Positions 22,773-33,899 of a stretch of 64,000 bases of DNA are shown one piece after another. The notes under the pieces are model-generated. The model was not told the DNA's origin. It saw nothing but the letters and a program-made list of their open reading frames with translations, and made no database searches. Position numbers and translations under genes: made by a program. The stretch spans positions 63,753,073 to 63,817,072 of the forward strand of contig CAXKWD010000006.1 in NCBI GenBank assembly GCA_964059195.1, written 5' to 3'. Positions within the stretch are counted from its first letter, which is position 1, and every line of letters begins with the position of its first letter. This DNA is from Ectobius pallidus (Eukaryota > Arthropoda > Insecta > Blattodea > Ectobiidae).

Positions 22773-22870
22773 TGTACTGGGAATAATTAATTTTTATGAG
22801 TAAAAACTTCCCTCTCTACTTTAGTTCCCCCCCCCCAAAATGTCTCTCCGGATCCGCCACTGATTAGAAG

Positions 22871-23400
22871 CTGGCAATTCACTCGATTCAACGATTGTCG
22901 ATTCATAGTACCCCGTGATCTCACAGCTGACAGATTTTATTTTAAATAACAAAGTAAGAAAGTAATTATTATTTATACAAATCGTTACATTGTTTTCTTG
23001 GAATAGTTTTAATAAATCCCTCTCAAAATTACGAGTTCATCAGATAAATTTGATCCTGCTTCGCAGTCACGAATCTATCGATGATCTCGTAATCTCTCGT
23101 GGAATTACCTATGTTAAAAATAGTGACGATTTTCACATGCAGTGAAAATTTTTTCCTCAATTCAGAAATATATTTAAACCTGTATTTTCACATATTAATA
23201 CTGTAGTGTGTTTTGACTGCCAAAAATAAACTTATTGTGGTATTATTATAATTACAGTTTTCGTGTTTGCACAATATTATGTAGTCTACTGTGTAATATT
23301 TACTGATGCCGTACTGTATGTATGCTGTATGTAGATTACAGCAGTTACTGTCATGTCAGAAAGCAGATTATTTTATTTCACAAAATATTGTTATTTTTAA
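22871..23400. other. No gene seen
   Basis: AT-rich sequence. Nothing is recognised. Confidence 0.45.
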
Positions 23401-23454
23401 AACTCGTCAAGAGCGGACGCCCCTTTTTAGCGGACGATTGTGACGGAGCCGGAC

Positions 23455-23660
23455 GTGACCGTTATAGAGAGGTTTTACTTCGGTTTTTATACAATTTCTC
23501 GTTTTTGAGCTACACTGTTTAAAAACACACCACACATACACTATTAGATACAGACAGCCTAAAACTTGTATACTAATACTGAAAATTCGACTTAGCATTT
23601 CAGGTTCGAACACAATATTTCCGCTCCTTACTGTACCCGTAGTTCCGGCAGAAAATTGAA
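23455..23660 (-). mobile_element. Decayed fragment of family H (Harbinger-like MITE)
   Basis: AAATTCGACTTAGCATTTCA, then GGTTCGAACACAATATTTCC, then TACCCGTAGTTCCGGCAGAA follows the right end of 8333-9150 in order, with many substitutions. The left part and the terminal bases are lost. Confidence 0.5.
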
Positions 23661-24309
23661 GAAAAAAAAAACTAATGGACATCCCTGCTTCACATCATGT
23701 GTATATGAGATATTGCAGTAAAACGCCTAGCACCCCTTTCTCCTGCTCGCCAGATTTGCTTGTCAGCTCTCATATTACAGCCGCCAGCCAAAACAGCTTG
23801 CCGGTACGAGTTATTGCCTCAGTGAGCTCCTTAAACCTACAAAGGTTTGACACCTAGCCTAATCTCTTAGCAAATTGCGCACGCCCGCCCATCTCACGTG
23901 TCCCACTTTCTTATCGCAAAGCAGTGGCGTGCATAAGCATGCCCCATTTCTAAGTAACTTACTAGTAACTGTGCTACCTTTCACTGTTTCCTCAGAATTC
24001 TGCCATGAGGTCTATTAGATCTATTCAGACAGCAGTATTAGGTTTTATGACGAAGTCCTGCACCGCAATGATTTCATTTTGTTTAATTATATATTGGTTT
24101 ATTATTTGGTTGCTACCCGCTCGAGAGAGAGAAAAGAAACCTATGTAAAGAAGACAATAAACAAACTTTTCTTTTAAAATTTCATAAACCTTGTGAGGTA
24201 GTCAGAAATTTTCCGAGGACTACAATAATCCATTATGAATCCCTTTTAAAATAATATAAATAATGAATTTTTTTATGTATTTAGAGAGCTTTAATATGGA
24301 GGTTAAGTA

Positions 24310-24534
24310 CAGGCCTGTCGAACAGTACTCCGAAGGTGTGAAGTCATTACCCTGTTTCCCCTCCTTTTGTGATCTCCAAAAGGCAACTGAATAAATCGCT
24401 ACACTTTGGTGGTCACGATGGGATGGGAATGGCATCACAATTGAACTGAACCAATCACTACGCTTTGGAGGTCACGAAGGGAGGGGAAGTAGGAGAATGA
24501 CTTCACATCTTCGGAGTACTTCTCGGCAGACCTG
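24310..24534. mobile_element. 225-bp hAT-type MITE with long inverted repeats
   Basis: The arms start CAGGCCTGTCGAACAGTACT and (minus strand) CAGGTCTGCCGAGAAGTACT and run about 65 bp inward. GTTAAGTA (24302-24309) and GTTCAGTA (24535-24542) are 7/8 identical, fitting an 8-bp duplication with one later change. The centre carries two direct copies of an ATCRCTACRCTTTGGNGGTC segment. There is no coding capacity. Confidence 0.75.
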
Positions 24535-24689
24535 GTTCAGTACATGAAAATGCGGTGTAATTTTTCTAGCAAGTCCCGTTGTAGAGTGCCCCTATTTTAA
24601 AGCAGAAATTCTCTTCTTAAAACACCTATGGGGAGAATAATGGAGAGGACATGGAATTCTATGGAGAAGATAACATGTTGTCTTGACGA

Positions 24690-24910
24690 GTGATTTGGTC
24701 TAACCCACTCGCCCTAAACGATACACTTTCTTTTATACCACATTCGAGAGAAAAGTAGCGAAATGTCATCATTTACTCCACTGAATCGTGAAGAAATTCA
24801 TGATTGGACGTTAGTGGTGTGATGTCACACCGCCAGAACAGCTAGCTAGAATGCTGAGTAAACAGGGTGATAAACACAATAAAGCACGCGAGAGATATAA
24901 TAATATGGCA
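24690..24910 (-). repeat. Dispersed repeat X, copy 2
   Basis: On the minus strand it matches 9890-10130, including GTGACATCACACCACTAACG, then TCCAATCATGAATTTCTTC, and GTGGTATAAAAGAAAG. The class is unknown. Confidence 0.5.
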
Positions 24911-24939
24911 CATTTGTGCAACGGGAAAATTCAGTATGC

Positions 24940-25115
24940 CCTACTAAACTAATATTACTGTTCCTAACATAACTGCCACTGAACTAGAATTTAGCTTCTG
25001 CTACTTACCTTAATCCAAAGGTGGCTAAACTAATTTCACTGTTACTAACCTAACAGAACCTGTCACTAACACTAATATCACTGTTCATAACCTAACCGCC
25101 ACTAACCTAGGATAA
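24940..25115. repeat. Degenerate tandem array
   Basis: Several imperfect copies of a CTAATATCACTGTT.CTAACCTAAC.GCCACTAAC-like unit follow each other. The unit length drifts, and it looks like an old minisatellite. Confidence 0.45.
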
Positions 25116-25184
25116 AATCCAAATTGTACTGATACCGTGATACGCGGTGTAAGAAAGCATATTTGGTTATCCTGCATCGTTGAA

Positions 25185-25231
<47 letters not shown>
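25185..25231. repeat. (AAT)n microsatellite
   Basis: About 15 AAT units. Poly-Asn and poly-Leu frames across it are artefacts. Confidence 0.9.
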
Positions 25232-25234
<3 letters not shown>

Positions 25235-25399
25235 TGACATGTTCGTGCAATTCTTCACAAAGCGACAAGCTACCCCCGACATTGCGACTTTGCCCAAAAC
25301 AATATTAGAGTTTTGGAAATGTGTTTATTTAAGCCCCGGCATAAATGAACAACATATTTTACAATACGTTTGAGTGTTCATTAATAAATTCTATTTTTA

Positions 25400-26040
25400 C
25401 TTATTTTAGAATAATCAAGTGTAATAAGGTGCAAATAGTATAATTTCACATTTACAACTAAGTTACAGGAGTTAGCAAAATCCCTATTATGATGTGAAGC
25501 AGTAACTTTGCCTTCAGATTGTTTTGTTGTAGGCCTACTTCAACTCCCTGAGACTACCATATTCTATTGTACAGTTTTTGATGTTCGCCAACTATTAAAA
25601 ATATTAACCAAATGAATTATAAGTAAAGTATTTTCCAAAACGTGAAAGCCTCGTCTCACTCCACAACGCCCTGCGCCCGGAGTGTCTTTGAGGAATGGTT
25701 TTACAATGTGTCCCCTTCTAACGAGGGTCGCTCATTGTTCACTAATCTCCGGGCCAATGTATTTAAAGAGTACACCTTCTGCTGATATGATCTCGATGGT
25801 ATTTTTTTCACCTCGGTCGGCAAAATAAAGACATATTATAGCCTACATTAACAGAACGGGTGGAACTCACGACTCACTAAACAATATCGAAAGAGGGTCG
25901 CCTATTGTTCAGTAATTTCTACAGTTAAGTAGCGGGGGGGGGGGGGATTTTATGTGGGTAGTTCCAAGAACTGAGAATTTCATGTTCTGAAATATACATT
26001 GTATCCAGTCGAATAATGACTTAGCAATACATATATAATG
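25400..26040. other. No gene seen
   Basis: AT-rich sequence with a G run near 25934-25946. No frames or repeats were recognised. Confidence 0.45.
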
Positions 26041-26046
26041 TCCACC

Positions 26047-26330
26047 GCCATGGGTGAGTTGGTAGCGTGACTGCCAGCCACCTGGGCGGCCCGGGTCGGG
26101 GATTCTACAGTGATGTAAAGTTTCCTTCCTGGGTCAGGACTGGGTGTTGTGTTGTTGTGTCCTCATTCCCATCCCGCGATAGGAACTGGCCACCCTACGC
26201 GGTATCATCCGGCCTAGTGTCTCTCTGTAGGGCCGTGGACCTCCCCCCACGGCTCTGTTCCAGGGCAGGACCGGCCTCCGGGCCGAACACTTCATCTTCA
26301 TCAGCATCATATATATCTATAATTGAACAA
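26047..26330 (+). repeat. tRNA-derived SINE, family B copy 2
   Basis: The head GCCATGGGTGAGTTGGTAGC matches 6005-6250, but the B box is shortened (GGCCCGGGTCGGGGATT). The body GGTCAGGACTGGGTGTTGTG and a GC-rich segment to about 26290 follow, then ATCATCTTCATCAG-type tail sequence. The 107-codon frame over it is not a gene. Confidence 0.65.
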
Positions 26331-26820
26331 AATATAGTGATGTTTATTAATCTTAGGCTAACTGGGTGCTCATCTATTGTTTATTTATGAAAATTTATAA
26401 GTTTGCAAACGATGCTTCTACAGCGAAAGAAACAGTTTCCTTCAATAACTAATTTTCACAAAATATCTAATGTTCTTTCACCAATAAACGATTAGTGATA
26501 GTGCGCTTTGAAGTAGGTTTTTTTGAAAAAAAAAAAAAAGTAAAAACGAAAGCAAAATTGCTTCTCATAGAGTTACTTTTTCTCAATTATTTACTATTGT
26601 ACTCATATTTATAATTTTATTATAACATCATAAGTACCATAGTCTTAAAGGTAACTTACTTGTACCCGTTTCTAACCCCTTTATATAGAGGCTAGGTTTT
26701 AAAACCAACTGCTTAAACTCAAGGATCCTTGACCGCCTTGCCAGCCAGATTGCACCAAATTATTCCAAGTGCAATGTCGCCAACGATCCCAAACATGACT
26801 ACACTCAGATTAACCTAGCA

Positions 26821-27088
26821 CAGCGTTTCTCAACCTATGGTCCGCGGACCACTGGTGGTCCGCGAAGATGGTGCAGATGGTCCCCAGACATAATTTTAAA
26901 ATATCATAAAGCAAGTGGAAAGTAAAGAAGTAAACTTTTTCACATATTTCGTTATAATGACCTATAATTAATACCCCAAATATTAAGAATATAGGCCTTC
27001 TTTTAAAAATGGGATGTAAAATTAGGGGTCCGTAAATTTTTTTAGACATCTTAGAGGTCCTCGGGTTTAAAAAGGTTGAGAAACGCTG
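26821..27088. mobile_element. 268-bp hAT MITE, TSD ACCTAGCA
   Basis: Ends CAGCGTTTCTCAACC and (minus strand) CAGCGTTTCTCAACCTTTTT are inverted. The perfect 8-bp duplication ACCTAGCA is at 26813-26820 and 27089-27096. An internal small palindrome GGTCCGCGGACC lies near the left end. The end sequence resembles widespread animal hAT MITEs. The 79-codon reverse frame is not a gene. Confidence 0.9.
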
Positions 27089-27096
27089 ACCTAGCA

Positions 27097-27995
27097 GATG
27101 GCAGAGTAGTTACGGATTGTAAAAGAAACGCCGGTGTGTTAATTTGTGTGAGATAATACGATAATAAATACAAATAGACGAAAAAATCAGTACGATTAAG
27201 AGTTACCTTAGGAAATTATTATAAACAAAGGCATCGAACTTCTTAGTGTAAGGAAGTTTTGCGAAAGATGTGGAAGGCTAACAAGGTCAATAATATGTGA
27301 TGTGATGAAGTTCAGGTTATGTTAGTTTAGGTTAGGATAGGAACAGCTGCACATAGAATAGTGCGCGATTCCTTATGTGCCGTACTGAATCTATTCCTGA
27401 ATTAGGAAATTTCATTACTGCTATAATCGTTCCTCTTTCGTTTTCTGCTGCTCGGAACGGAGCAGCCAGGCCTTCAGCTCGCAGCCAGACAGTAGTCGCG
27501 GAGCGAATCTTACTATTCACTGGCTTGAGCGTTACCCTGCTGTCCCGAAGTCAAGTCTATTCAACACATATAAGAGTTCATGATCGAATCATGCAGAGAC
27601 TCATATAGACGATTACCCTGCTCTGTGTATATGATTGCTCCGATTAGTTAATTCTGTGTAGGCTGATGTTTAAAAGTGACGAGTAATTCGAACCGCCTGG
27701 TAACGCGTTTTAACGTAAATTAGTTGTGTGTCACAGATAAAATGCAACAAACTTTGTTTTCACGTGTTTAATCCTAATGCCATTTTCGCGTGTGCATGTA
27801 TTTTGCATTACCATTAATATCATTAAGCTGCAAAATTGCATTCTGATACATATTCACGGATGTTTATACTTTTTACTTTGCATTTGTGATATGAACCAAT
27901 ATTAATTGTTATGCTTCATCAAATGCTTTATTCGCTAGTTACATGCGGTGAACGAGTCACTGTTACACTAGATTACTACAATTAACGTTACATCG
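27097..27995. other. No gene assigned; short GC-richer block
   Basis: A GC-richer block at 27430-27560 (for example GCTGCTCGGAACGGAGCAGC, itself a hairpin) has overlapping frames of 62 and 77 codons on opposite strands without recognisable domains. It could be part of an unidentified element. The rest is AT-rich. Confidence 0.4.
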
Positions 27996-27999
27996 TAGT

Positions 28000-28130
28000 G
28001 CAGTTGGTTTGAAATTCTGTTCTACAGTCCAGAATATCGCGGGTTCGATCTGCCTGAGGTCATTCAAAGTTCCAAACCAGCTTAGTCCCTCTTCTGGCAT
28101 TAAGGTCCTGGAATAAGCTTTTAACATAAT
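28000..28130 (+). repeat. tRNA-like SINE candidate
   Basis: GTAGTGCAGTTGGTTTG resembles an A box and GCGGGTTCGATCTGCC a B box. It is followed by TTCTGGCATTAAGGTCCTGG, which resembles the body of the SINE at 28793-29050 (TCTGCTGGCACTATGTCCCTG). Confidence 0.5.
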
Positions 28131-28792
28131 TTAGTACTAAGTACCTTTGGTTGATAACCTTGCCAACTAGTTACATTTGTTTTATGTACTCATATTATGC
28201 AATTCAGTGAGAATACTGTATGTGCATAATATCTCTACTGAAACTTTATAAAATTTCAATAAGCTATGGTTGAAGTTAATGAAATACTTTGGAAATAGGA
28301 AACAGGACTAACGAGAACTTCCAGTAATGGATTATTAGAGGCTATTCAACTCGTACGCCGCGTATTTGCTATTAGCTTACCTGAATGCAGTTAACTATGT
28401 GCACCATTGGTAGCACTGATTTACAGCATGGTAGCTCGAATCGATTCATGGATGGTTGAGTCACAGTATGCCGTGATCTCTAAACTGTTAGTTTTGTTTT
28501 TATACAACAAAGCACGAAAGTAATTATTATTTGTATAATCTGTTACTTATTATTCACGGAATAGTCTTAATAAATTCAACTCGAATTGACGAGTTGCATC
28601 AGATAAATTCGCGACTGCACAGCAGTCTATCGATAAACTCGTCAACTCTCGTGGGATTACCTATGATAATTCTGTAATAAATTCACAAACACCAATATAT
28701 TGTCCCTAATTTGGAATTAAATACCATTAGACACATCTGTTTGCTTTACCATCTGTTAATCACTCACTGGTTGTTACTTGTACACAACCATA

Positions 28793-29050
28793 CAGAGGCA
28801 GTTGGTTGAGACATTGCGCTACAAACCGTAAGGTCAGGAGTTCGATCCTCGATTTGGTCGGTGGGAATTTTCAATTGGCCCAATTCTTCTGCTGGCACTA
28901 TGTCCCTGAAGTCGACTCAGCCTCTTAACAGAAATGAGTGTCAGGAGCAATCCTGGAGGTTAAGACGGCCGGTGAGTAAGGCTGACAACCCTACCACTTT
29001 TATGTGCCCCGTAAAATCGGGAACCCTCAACATCTTAGAACCCTAAATAC
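28793..29050 (+). repeat. tRNA-derived SINE, family G copy 1
   Basis: A-box-like GGCAGTTGGTTGAGACATT and B box GAGTTCGATCC head a body that recurs inverted at 50263-50475. The shared segments include AATTGGCCCAATTCTTCTG, GAGTCGACTCAGCCTCT and GAGCAATCCTGG. The 61-codon frame inside is not a gene. Confidence 0.7.
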
Positions 29051-29159
29051 CTTTACGACCTGTTTAAAGACCATTTTATTGATACTTGTCAGAATCATAC
29101 AACTTTTTAAGTTAACTAATTTTTTCCTAATGCAAGATTATATGTTTATGATATTCTTA

Positions 29160-29899
29160 CTTCCTCTGCCCGCATCATAGGCCTATGTAGTCTTCTTTAG
29201 GTGGAGGAAGTGTTGTATTCGACCCCGAAATCCGAAGTTGACTTTATAACATACATACACGTTTTGAGAACCCCTGAATCCAAACATACTCAAGAACATA
29301 TCTGTGTATGTGTGTTTCTGAACAGCCTAGCTCCAGACCGAAAAATCGTATGGAAACAAAATTTTGTATTTGGATTAGATGCCATCTGGGGATGTCACAC
29401 GGAGATTAGACACGCCATTCTCTTACTTTTAATGCCACTTTATATGAAGACAATTTCGTTTTTCGCGATTTTCTCGAAAACGGCTCTAAATATTTTGTTT
29501 AAATTTTCTACATGCTTGTACCAAGAACTATAACTTTTATTTGTAATTTTTTTCGCAAAAACTCTTCGAATGGTAGTTATAAGCCACCCGCTGTTTGTAG
29601 ACGGTTAGTCTTGCCTGGTGAACATCAGGTTAAAACAACTGATTCCGCGCTCTTTGCAATACGGTATTTTATTGTATATCAGAATATGAAGTGAGAAAGG
29701 TGTATTGCCCTCGCTTATGGAAAAGAAAGCGTGAGAGCATTAATCAGATTTTATTTGGGACGTGTATCCTTGGGGGATGCGATGAGATGTGGTAAGGACT
29801 TTCTCTTCATTTTGTAACCAATTTACATAAAGATAGTGGCCTACTATACTATTCTATATATTATACTAAAAGGCAAAACGTTTATTTGGGCAGAGGAAG
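29160..29899 (+). mobile_element. Harbinger-like MITE, complete (family H, copy D)
   Basis: Ends CTTCCTCTGCCCGCATC and (minus strand) CTTCCTCTGCCCAAATAAAC share a 12-bp inverted repeat. TTA flanks both sides (29157-29159 and 29900-29902). It is homologous end to end with 8333-9150 in opposite orientation. The 110-codon frame at 29201-29533 runs through repeat sequence and shows no transposase motif. Confidence 0.7.
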
Positions 29900-29909
29900 T
29901 TATGTATCA

Positions 29910-30425
29910 TATAAGATTTTTTAAATTAGTTAAAGTGATGTGCTTATGCATAATATGTCCTCGAAAAATAAGCGTAAGTAAATTATTAAGTTAGTCTTCA
30001 GTACAGAAACCTCATTCGAATGCTATTTTCCTCGTATGCGGGGTGCTAGAGCGTATCCGTCTGTCCGTAATATTCATTTCGTCTGAAGGGGATGATTTAG
30101 TTTCACCGATGTAAGAATTATATTTTGAATTACAAACTTATTTTAAAATGTGAACAGTTAATTTCGGGAAAGTGTTCTTTGCTCCTACCATGAACTCTTC
30201 CTTGAACCATAACCTTCCATTTTAGCCTATATTTTGTCTAAAATGTAGAATAGTTTGTTCATAAATTTTTAACTTTTCTTTATTCAACTCGGATGAACAG
30301 GTTCCACTTTTTTTTTAAATGTATCCATATTATCCACAAACAGTAGTCCTACTTCATTATTTACCAGAACTGTAGTACCCTATTTAGACTCTCGGACATG
30401 TAACAGCTCTTTGCGTTTCATAAAA
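29910..30425. other. No gene seen
   Basis: AT-rich sequence. Nothing is recognised. Confidence 0.45.
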
Positions 30426-30429
30426 ACAA

Positions 30430-30690
30430 ACGTTGTCCAACGATTTGGCGCTCCCGCAGCCGCGCGGGCTCGATTCCCGGTTGGGATAGTTCTCTAGATG
30501 GGGCTTTTCCTTACCATTGATGTGAATATAGGCCTTTCTGGTTCCGGGGCATCATCTGGCCTTCATTTTCATCTTCATTCCGTCTGCGCCTTGTGCGGAT
30601 GAGTGTGTGGGCGACTCATATGTCTTGTCCAATGTGTTCATGTGGTCTAGGAGATGGTCCCGGCATTAGGCCTACGCCCATTTGAGGAAG
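30430..30690 (+). repeat. tRNA-derived SINE candidate
   Basis: A B box GGGCTCGATTCCCGG at about 30466-30480 is preceded by GGCGCTCCCGCAGCCGCGCG. The body to about 30690 is GC-richer than the surroundings and includes CATCTGGCCTTCATTTTCAT. The left start is uncertain. It lies against the palindrome that follows. Confidence 0.5.
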
Positions 30691-30712
30691 CCTTCCGATT
30701 GAGCTGAAGTAT

Positions 30713-30934
30713 GAAAATTGTTGGTTACCACCATTAGCTCAATTAATTAATATAGGTTAAAATCGCAATCAGTTCACAATTGCTCGTGCATGCATATTAT
30801 AAAACACACGTATTTTACATGTAAGGTAACTTATGTTTTATATTACGTAGCCTATACACGAGCAATTGTGAACTGATTGGGATTTTAACCTTTTTTAATT
30901 AATTGAGCTAATGGTGGTAACTAACAAAATTTCA
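30713..30934. repeat. 220-bp palindromic element, arms about 75 bp
   Basis: The left arm 30713-30788 (TTGGTTACCACCATTAGCTC ... CAGTTCACAATTGCTCGTG) pairs with 30857-30934 at very high identity. The loop of about 68 bases is AT-rich. No coding sequence. It is a fold-back MITE-like element, but target duplications are not obvious. Confidence 0.8.
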
Positions 30935-31493
30935 GATATGTCTGTCATCCAAACGTAATCGCTCTCCTGACAGCTCGCGGTCCTTTAAGGCTTTGGCGGC
31001 TTTGGTCGCATAAACATCCCTACAATGGGAGAGTTTAAACTAAAAGAAGGAAGAAGAAACGTATGTAGCCTATAATATTTACGGGATCTGTTGTAAATTA
31101 TGTGCATTTCACCGTTTGATATTGGATTCATATGGCTAGAATTCGACTTCAACGTTTAATCAAATTTTGGTTAGTTTCTCTATAAACTATTCGTAACGTT
31201 ACATCGATATCTAACAGTTTAATAAATAGCATATGCGATGCACTCATCGTTGTATCCATGACAACACGTACGTCCTATCAGCACGTTTAGCGTGTTTACT
31301 TTTATCGTAACGAATAATGACCCGGTTTCATTTCAATATGAACAAAGTAAACATGGATTAGTATCAGTAGTTTTCCATTATAACGCTGAATCAATGTCTG
31401 TATCACATGCAAATTCTAAATATTGCGAGTACAGTCACTGACAAGTTAATCCTAAACATGAAAAGTTACAGCATGTACTATTAACAACAACAA

Positions 31494-32455
31494 AATTCCA
31501 ACTAGTCTTGACGCAGGAATTTCTGGAAGTCCGTTTCATTGGTTTCATTTATAACTAAGGGAACTTGTTTTTGAAGTTAATATAGACTACCTTCAGGTTA
31601 AGCTGCCTTCATCCTTGAGGGGCAAAAAAAAAAAATCATTAATGCACAAAATCAAAGCTATTAATAGACACTCTTCTGTTCTATTATTTTAATATATTAA
31701 AAAGACAAAGATCTAACGGAATTTCGAACTTAGTGTATGAGGACAGTATAACTTAATATAACTTATATTAATGTAACATTTTGCTTAGCATTGAGCCAAG
31801 AAAACGTTTTGTGAGACCTTTTGCTAGACTTGTAATAGCCTACTTTTTCGAAATAACGCATACCAAGGAATCTTATTTCCTTGGAATATTATTTATTTTG
31901 TTTGGTCAGAGTCTTTTGAGACAGTGTAAAGAATAGTTACTATCCGTCCTGGAACCGGCCCTAAAGTAAACAATTAAGTCTGTCTCAATCTATTATAGCA
32001 CATTACTCTTATCAGCGTAAGATTGAGACAGAATTACTTATTTACTTTAGGGTCGGAAAATATGTACCCATTGCGCTGTCTCTAAGTACTAGATGAATAA
32101 TATTTCTAGGAAATAGGTTTCCTTAGTAGCATTATTTCAAAATCATGTTACAAGTCTAGCAAACACGACACGGTCAGGTCATACTAATCGTTTCCTTTTC
32201 TCAGTGCTTAGCGTGTTGTTTATAAGTTCAGAACTCCGTTAGAGCGTTGTGTTTTTATTAAATTATAATAGCAGGACTAAATGATATTTATTAAGTACCT
32301 TTTCTTTTATGCATTAATGATTGCTTAGTGACCCACAAGGATGAAGACAGCTGAAAAGAATTAAGTTTAACTGTTATGCGTTCTCTTATAAATGAAACCA
32401 ACTTCTGAACAGACTTACAGAAATTCCTGCTTCAAGACAAGCTGGAATGTTTTTG
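31494..32455. repeat. Large fold-back, about 960 bp, centred near 32010
   Basis: The left arm (31494-32003) and right arm (32018-32455) are inverted copies of each other along most of their length. I estimate 70-75% identity by eye. Paired landmarks are GACGCAGGAATTTCTGGAAG with the complement of CAGAAATTCCTGCTTC, GCTGCCTTCATCCTTG with CAAGGATGAAGACAGC, GCTAGACTTGTAA with TTACAAGTCTAGC, and, at the centre, GGCCCTAAAGTAAAC with TTTACTTTAGGGTC. The loop is only about 14 bases. No protein frame was recognised. Transcription through it would give a long hairpin RNA. It may be a fold-back transposon or an inverted duplication. Confidence 0.75.
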
Positions 32456-32459
32456 GTTG

Positions 32460-33895
32460 TCAGCTCATACTATAACTTGTGAAAACGTCTGAGGAGCTAC
32501 TTCATAAAGAACTAGTGCGTCCACTAAAAAAAATGATCGTTGGAGAGAGTATGCTGAACACAAGCCCTAATCTTGCCATCTGCCAATAGACTTTAAAAAC
32601 GGGATAGATGTCACAGCGGTCAGATGGCGGCTCTTTAAATACACGGAGTGACAGTTTAGTATTAATTCTCTCCCTTATCCCTTAATTCATCATATGCCTA
32701 CATATTCGACGAAAAATGTCAGGTAATGGTTAGTTTTCGGCTGGGGAAATGTGGATGAAGAAAGTCAGAGCAACCGATTCCAACAAGTAAACTCTTGAAG
32801 CTTATATTACGAAACGCCTTCAAGCGGAGCTCTTGAATAATTCCAAAGAACATTTATTTCTATGCAGATTTAAAGAAACAATATTTCAGTGAAATAGTAC
32901 TTTTCCGTTTTATTTTTTATTTTCCTCCTTTCCCTTCCTTTATTCTGTGAAACTGCCTCTAAAAATTCCAACTTTGTACGAATTTCAGTCATAGCATAGT
33001 GCAATTTCGTTTAAGCCTATTGTTTCGCTTCCCCAAAACAGATTTGTATTATTGAAACTATTTTTATGATGCCCATCTACCATATTAAACGTGCTGGCCT
33101 ATTTGGAATCTTTTCGTACCATGAAAATATTGTAGGAACGTGGAAAAGCATCCTTCCGTCAGTTCGATTATTTTCGGTTTGATCTTCTCTGAAATGTTTT
33201 TTGTAATATTTAATTGTGTATTCAATTATAAAGTAATATAATGATATGACAAGATATTTAAATATTCAAACAAAATACCGCTCATTATGAGCCTCACAAA
33301 CAATTTACGCTCGCTTCTAAAGCCAAATTTTTCCATTGAAATTGTTTATCCATTTCTGCCTTCATTTCTGTCTTCTGTATTTTATGACTTCAAATCCTCT
33401 CATTCTTGCTTGCTGTTTTTTTCCTTGATGAAATAAAAATTTACATCGCTTAAAAATTTACATTTATTAAACTGAAAATTTTCTTATATGCTAGGTACGT
33501 ATTATTAACTTAATTAATATGTTTTGTTTATTAAGGCTTCTCTCCATTAACTTGTTACTATACATTCCAAAACAATTACAAGCAGTTGCTTACTCGGTAG
33601 TGTCTCGTGTAGAATTGAAAATGCAAATGATATATTATATAGGTTTGTGTCTGTTTGTCTTGCATGCTAGACATATTTCTTTACTTTATCTTTCTGTTCT
33701 TCAGTTTAAAAATACCTCATCTCTACCAAGCCAATCCCTCTTTTGTTATTCTTTGATGTTATGTAGTTTCTGATCCCCTTAATAACTTCACTTTGTAGTT
33801 CTCTAGTGACCTACATATTTTAGCTCTCTATATTTACAATTCAATTTCAATTTTATTGTTATAAAATTTTATAAAATACACATAAACGTGGTTTC
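32460..33895. other. No gene seen
   Basis: AT-rich sequence. The 84-codon frame at 33519-33773 is hydrophobic but unlike any family I know, and its composition matches the background. Confidence 0.45.
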
Positions 33896-33899
33896 GAAC

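Larger units (their letters stand above)
20611..22862. mobile_element. 2.25-kb hAT-type element, TSD ATTAGAAG
   Basis: Left end CAGGGGCGGATCC and right end (minus strand) CAGTGGCGGATCC form a 13-bp inverted repeat with one mismatch. The 8-bp duplication ATTAGAAG is at 20603-20610 and 22863-22870. Homopolymer G/C runs lie just inside both ends. No transposase frame is present. Instead the interior has a TATA promoter candidate (21170-21240), splice-like sequences, and a T-rich, intron-like stretch of about 1 kb. A segment of about 77 bp is present twice (20719-20796 and 22697-22772). It may be a deletion derivative or may have captured foreign sequence. Confidence 0.8.

Noticed and set aside
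26067..26390. 107-codon gene
   Set aside because: Overlaps a tRNA-derived SINE.
27309..27345. Interstitial telomeric repeat (TTAGG)n
   Set aside because: Only two or three TTAGG-like units are present, within AT-rich chance similarity.
29201..29533. 110-codon gene
   Set aside because: Entirely inside a Harbinger-like MITE that is not coding in its other copy.
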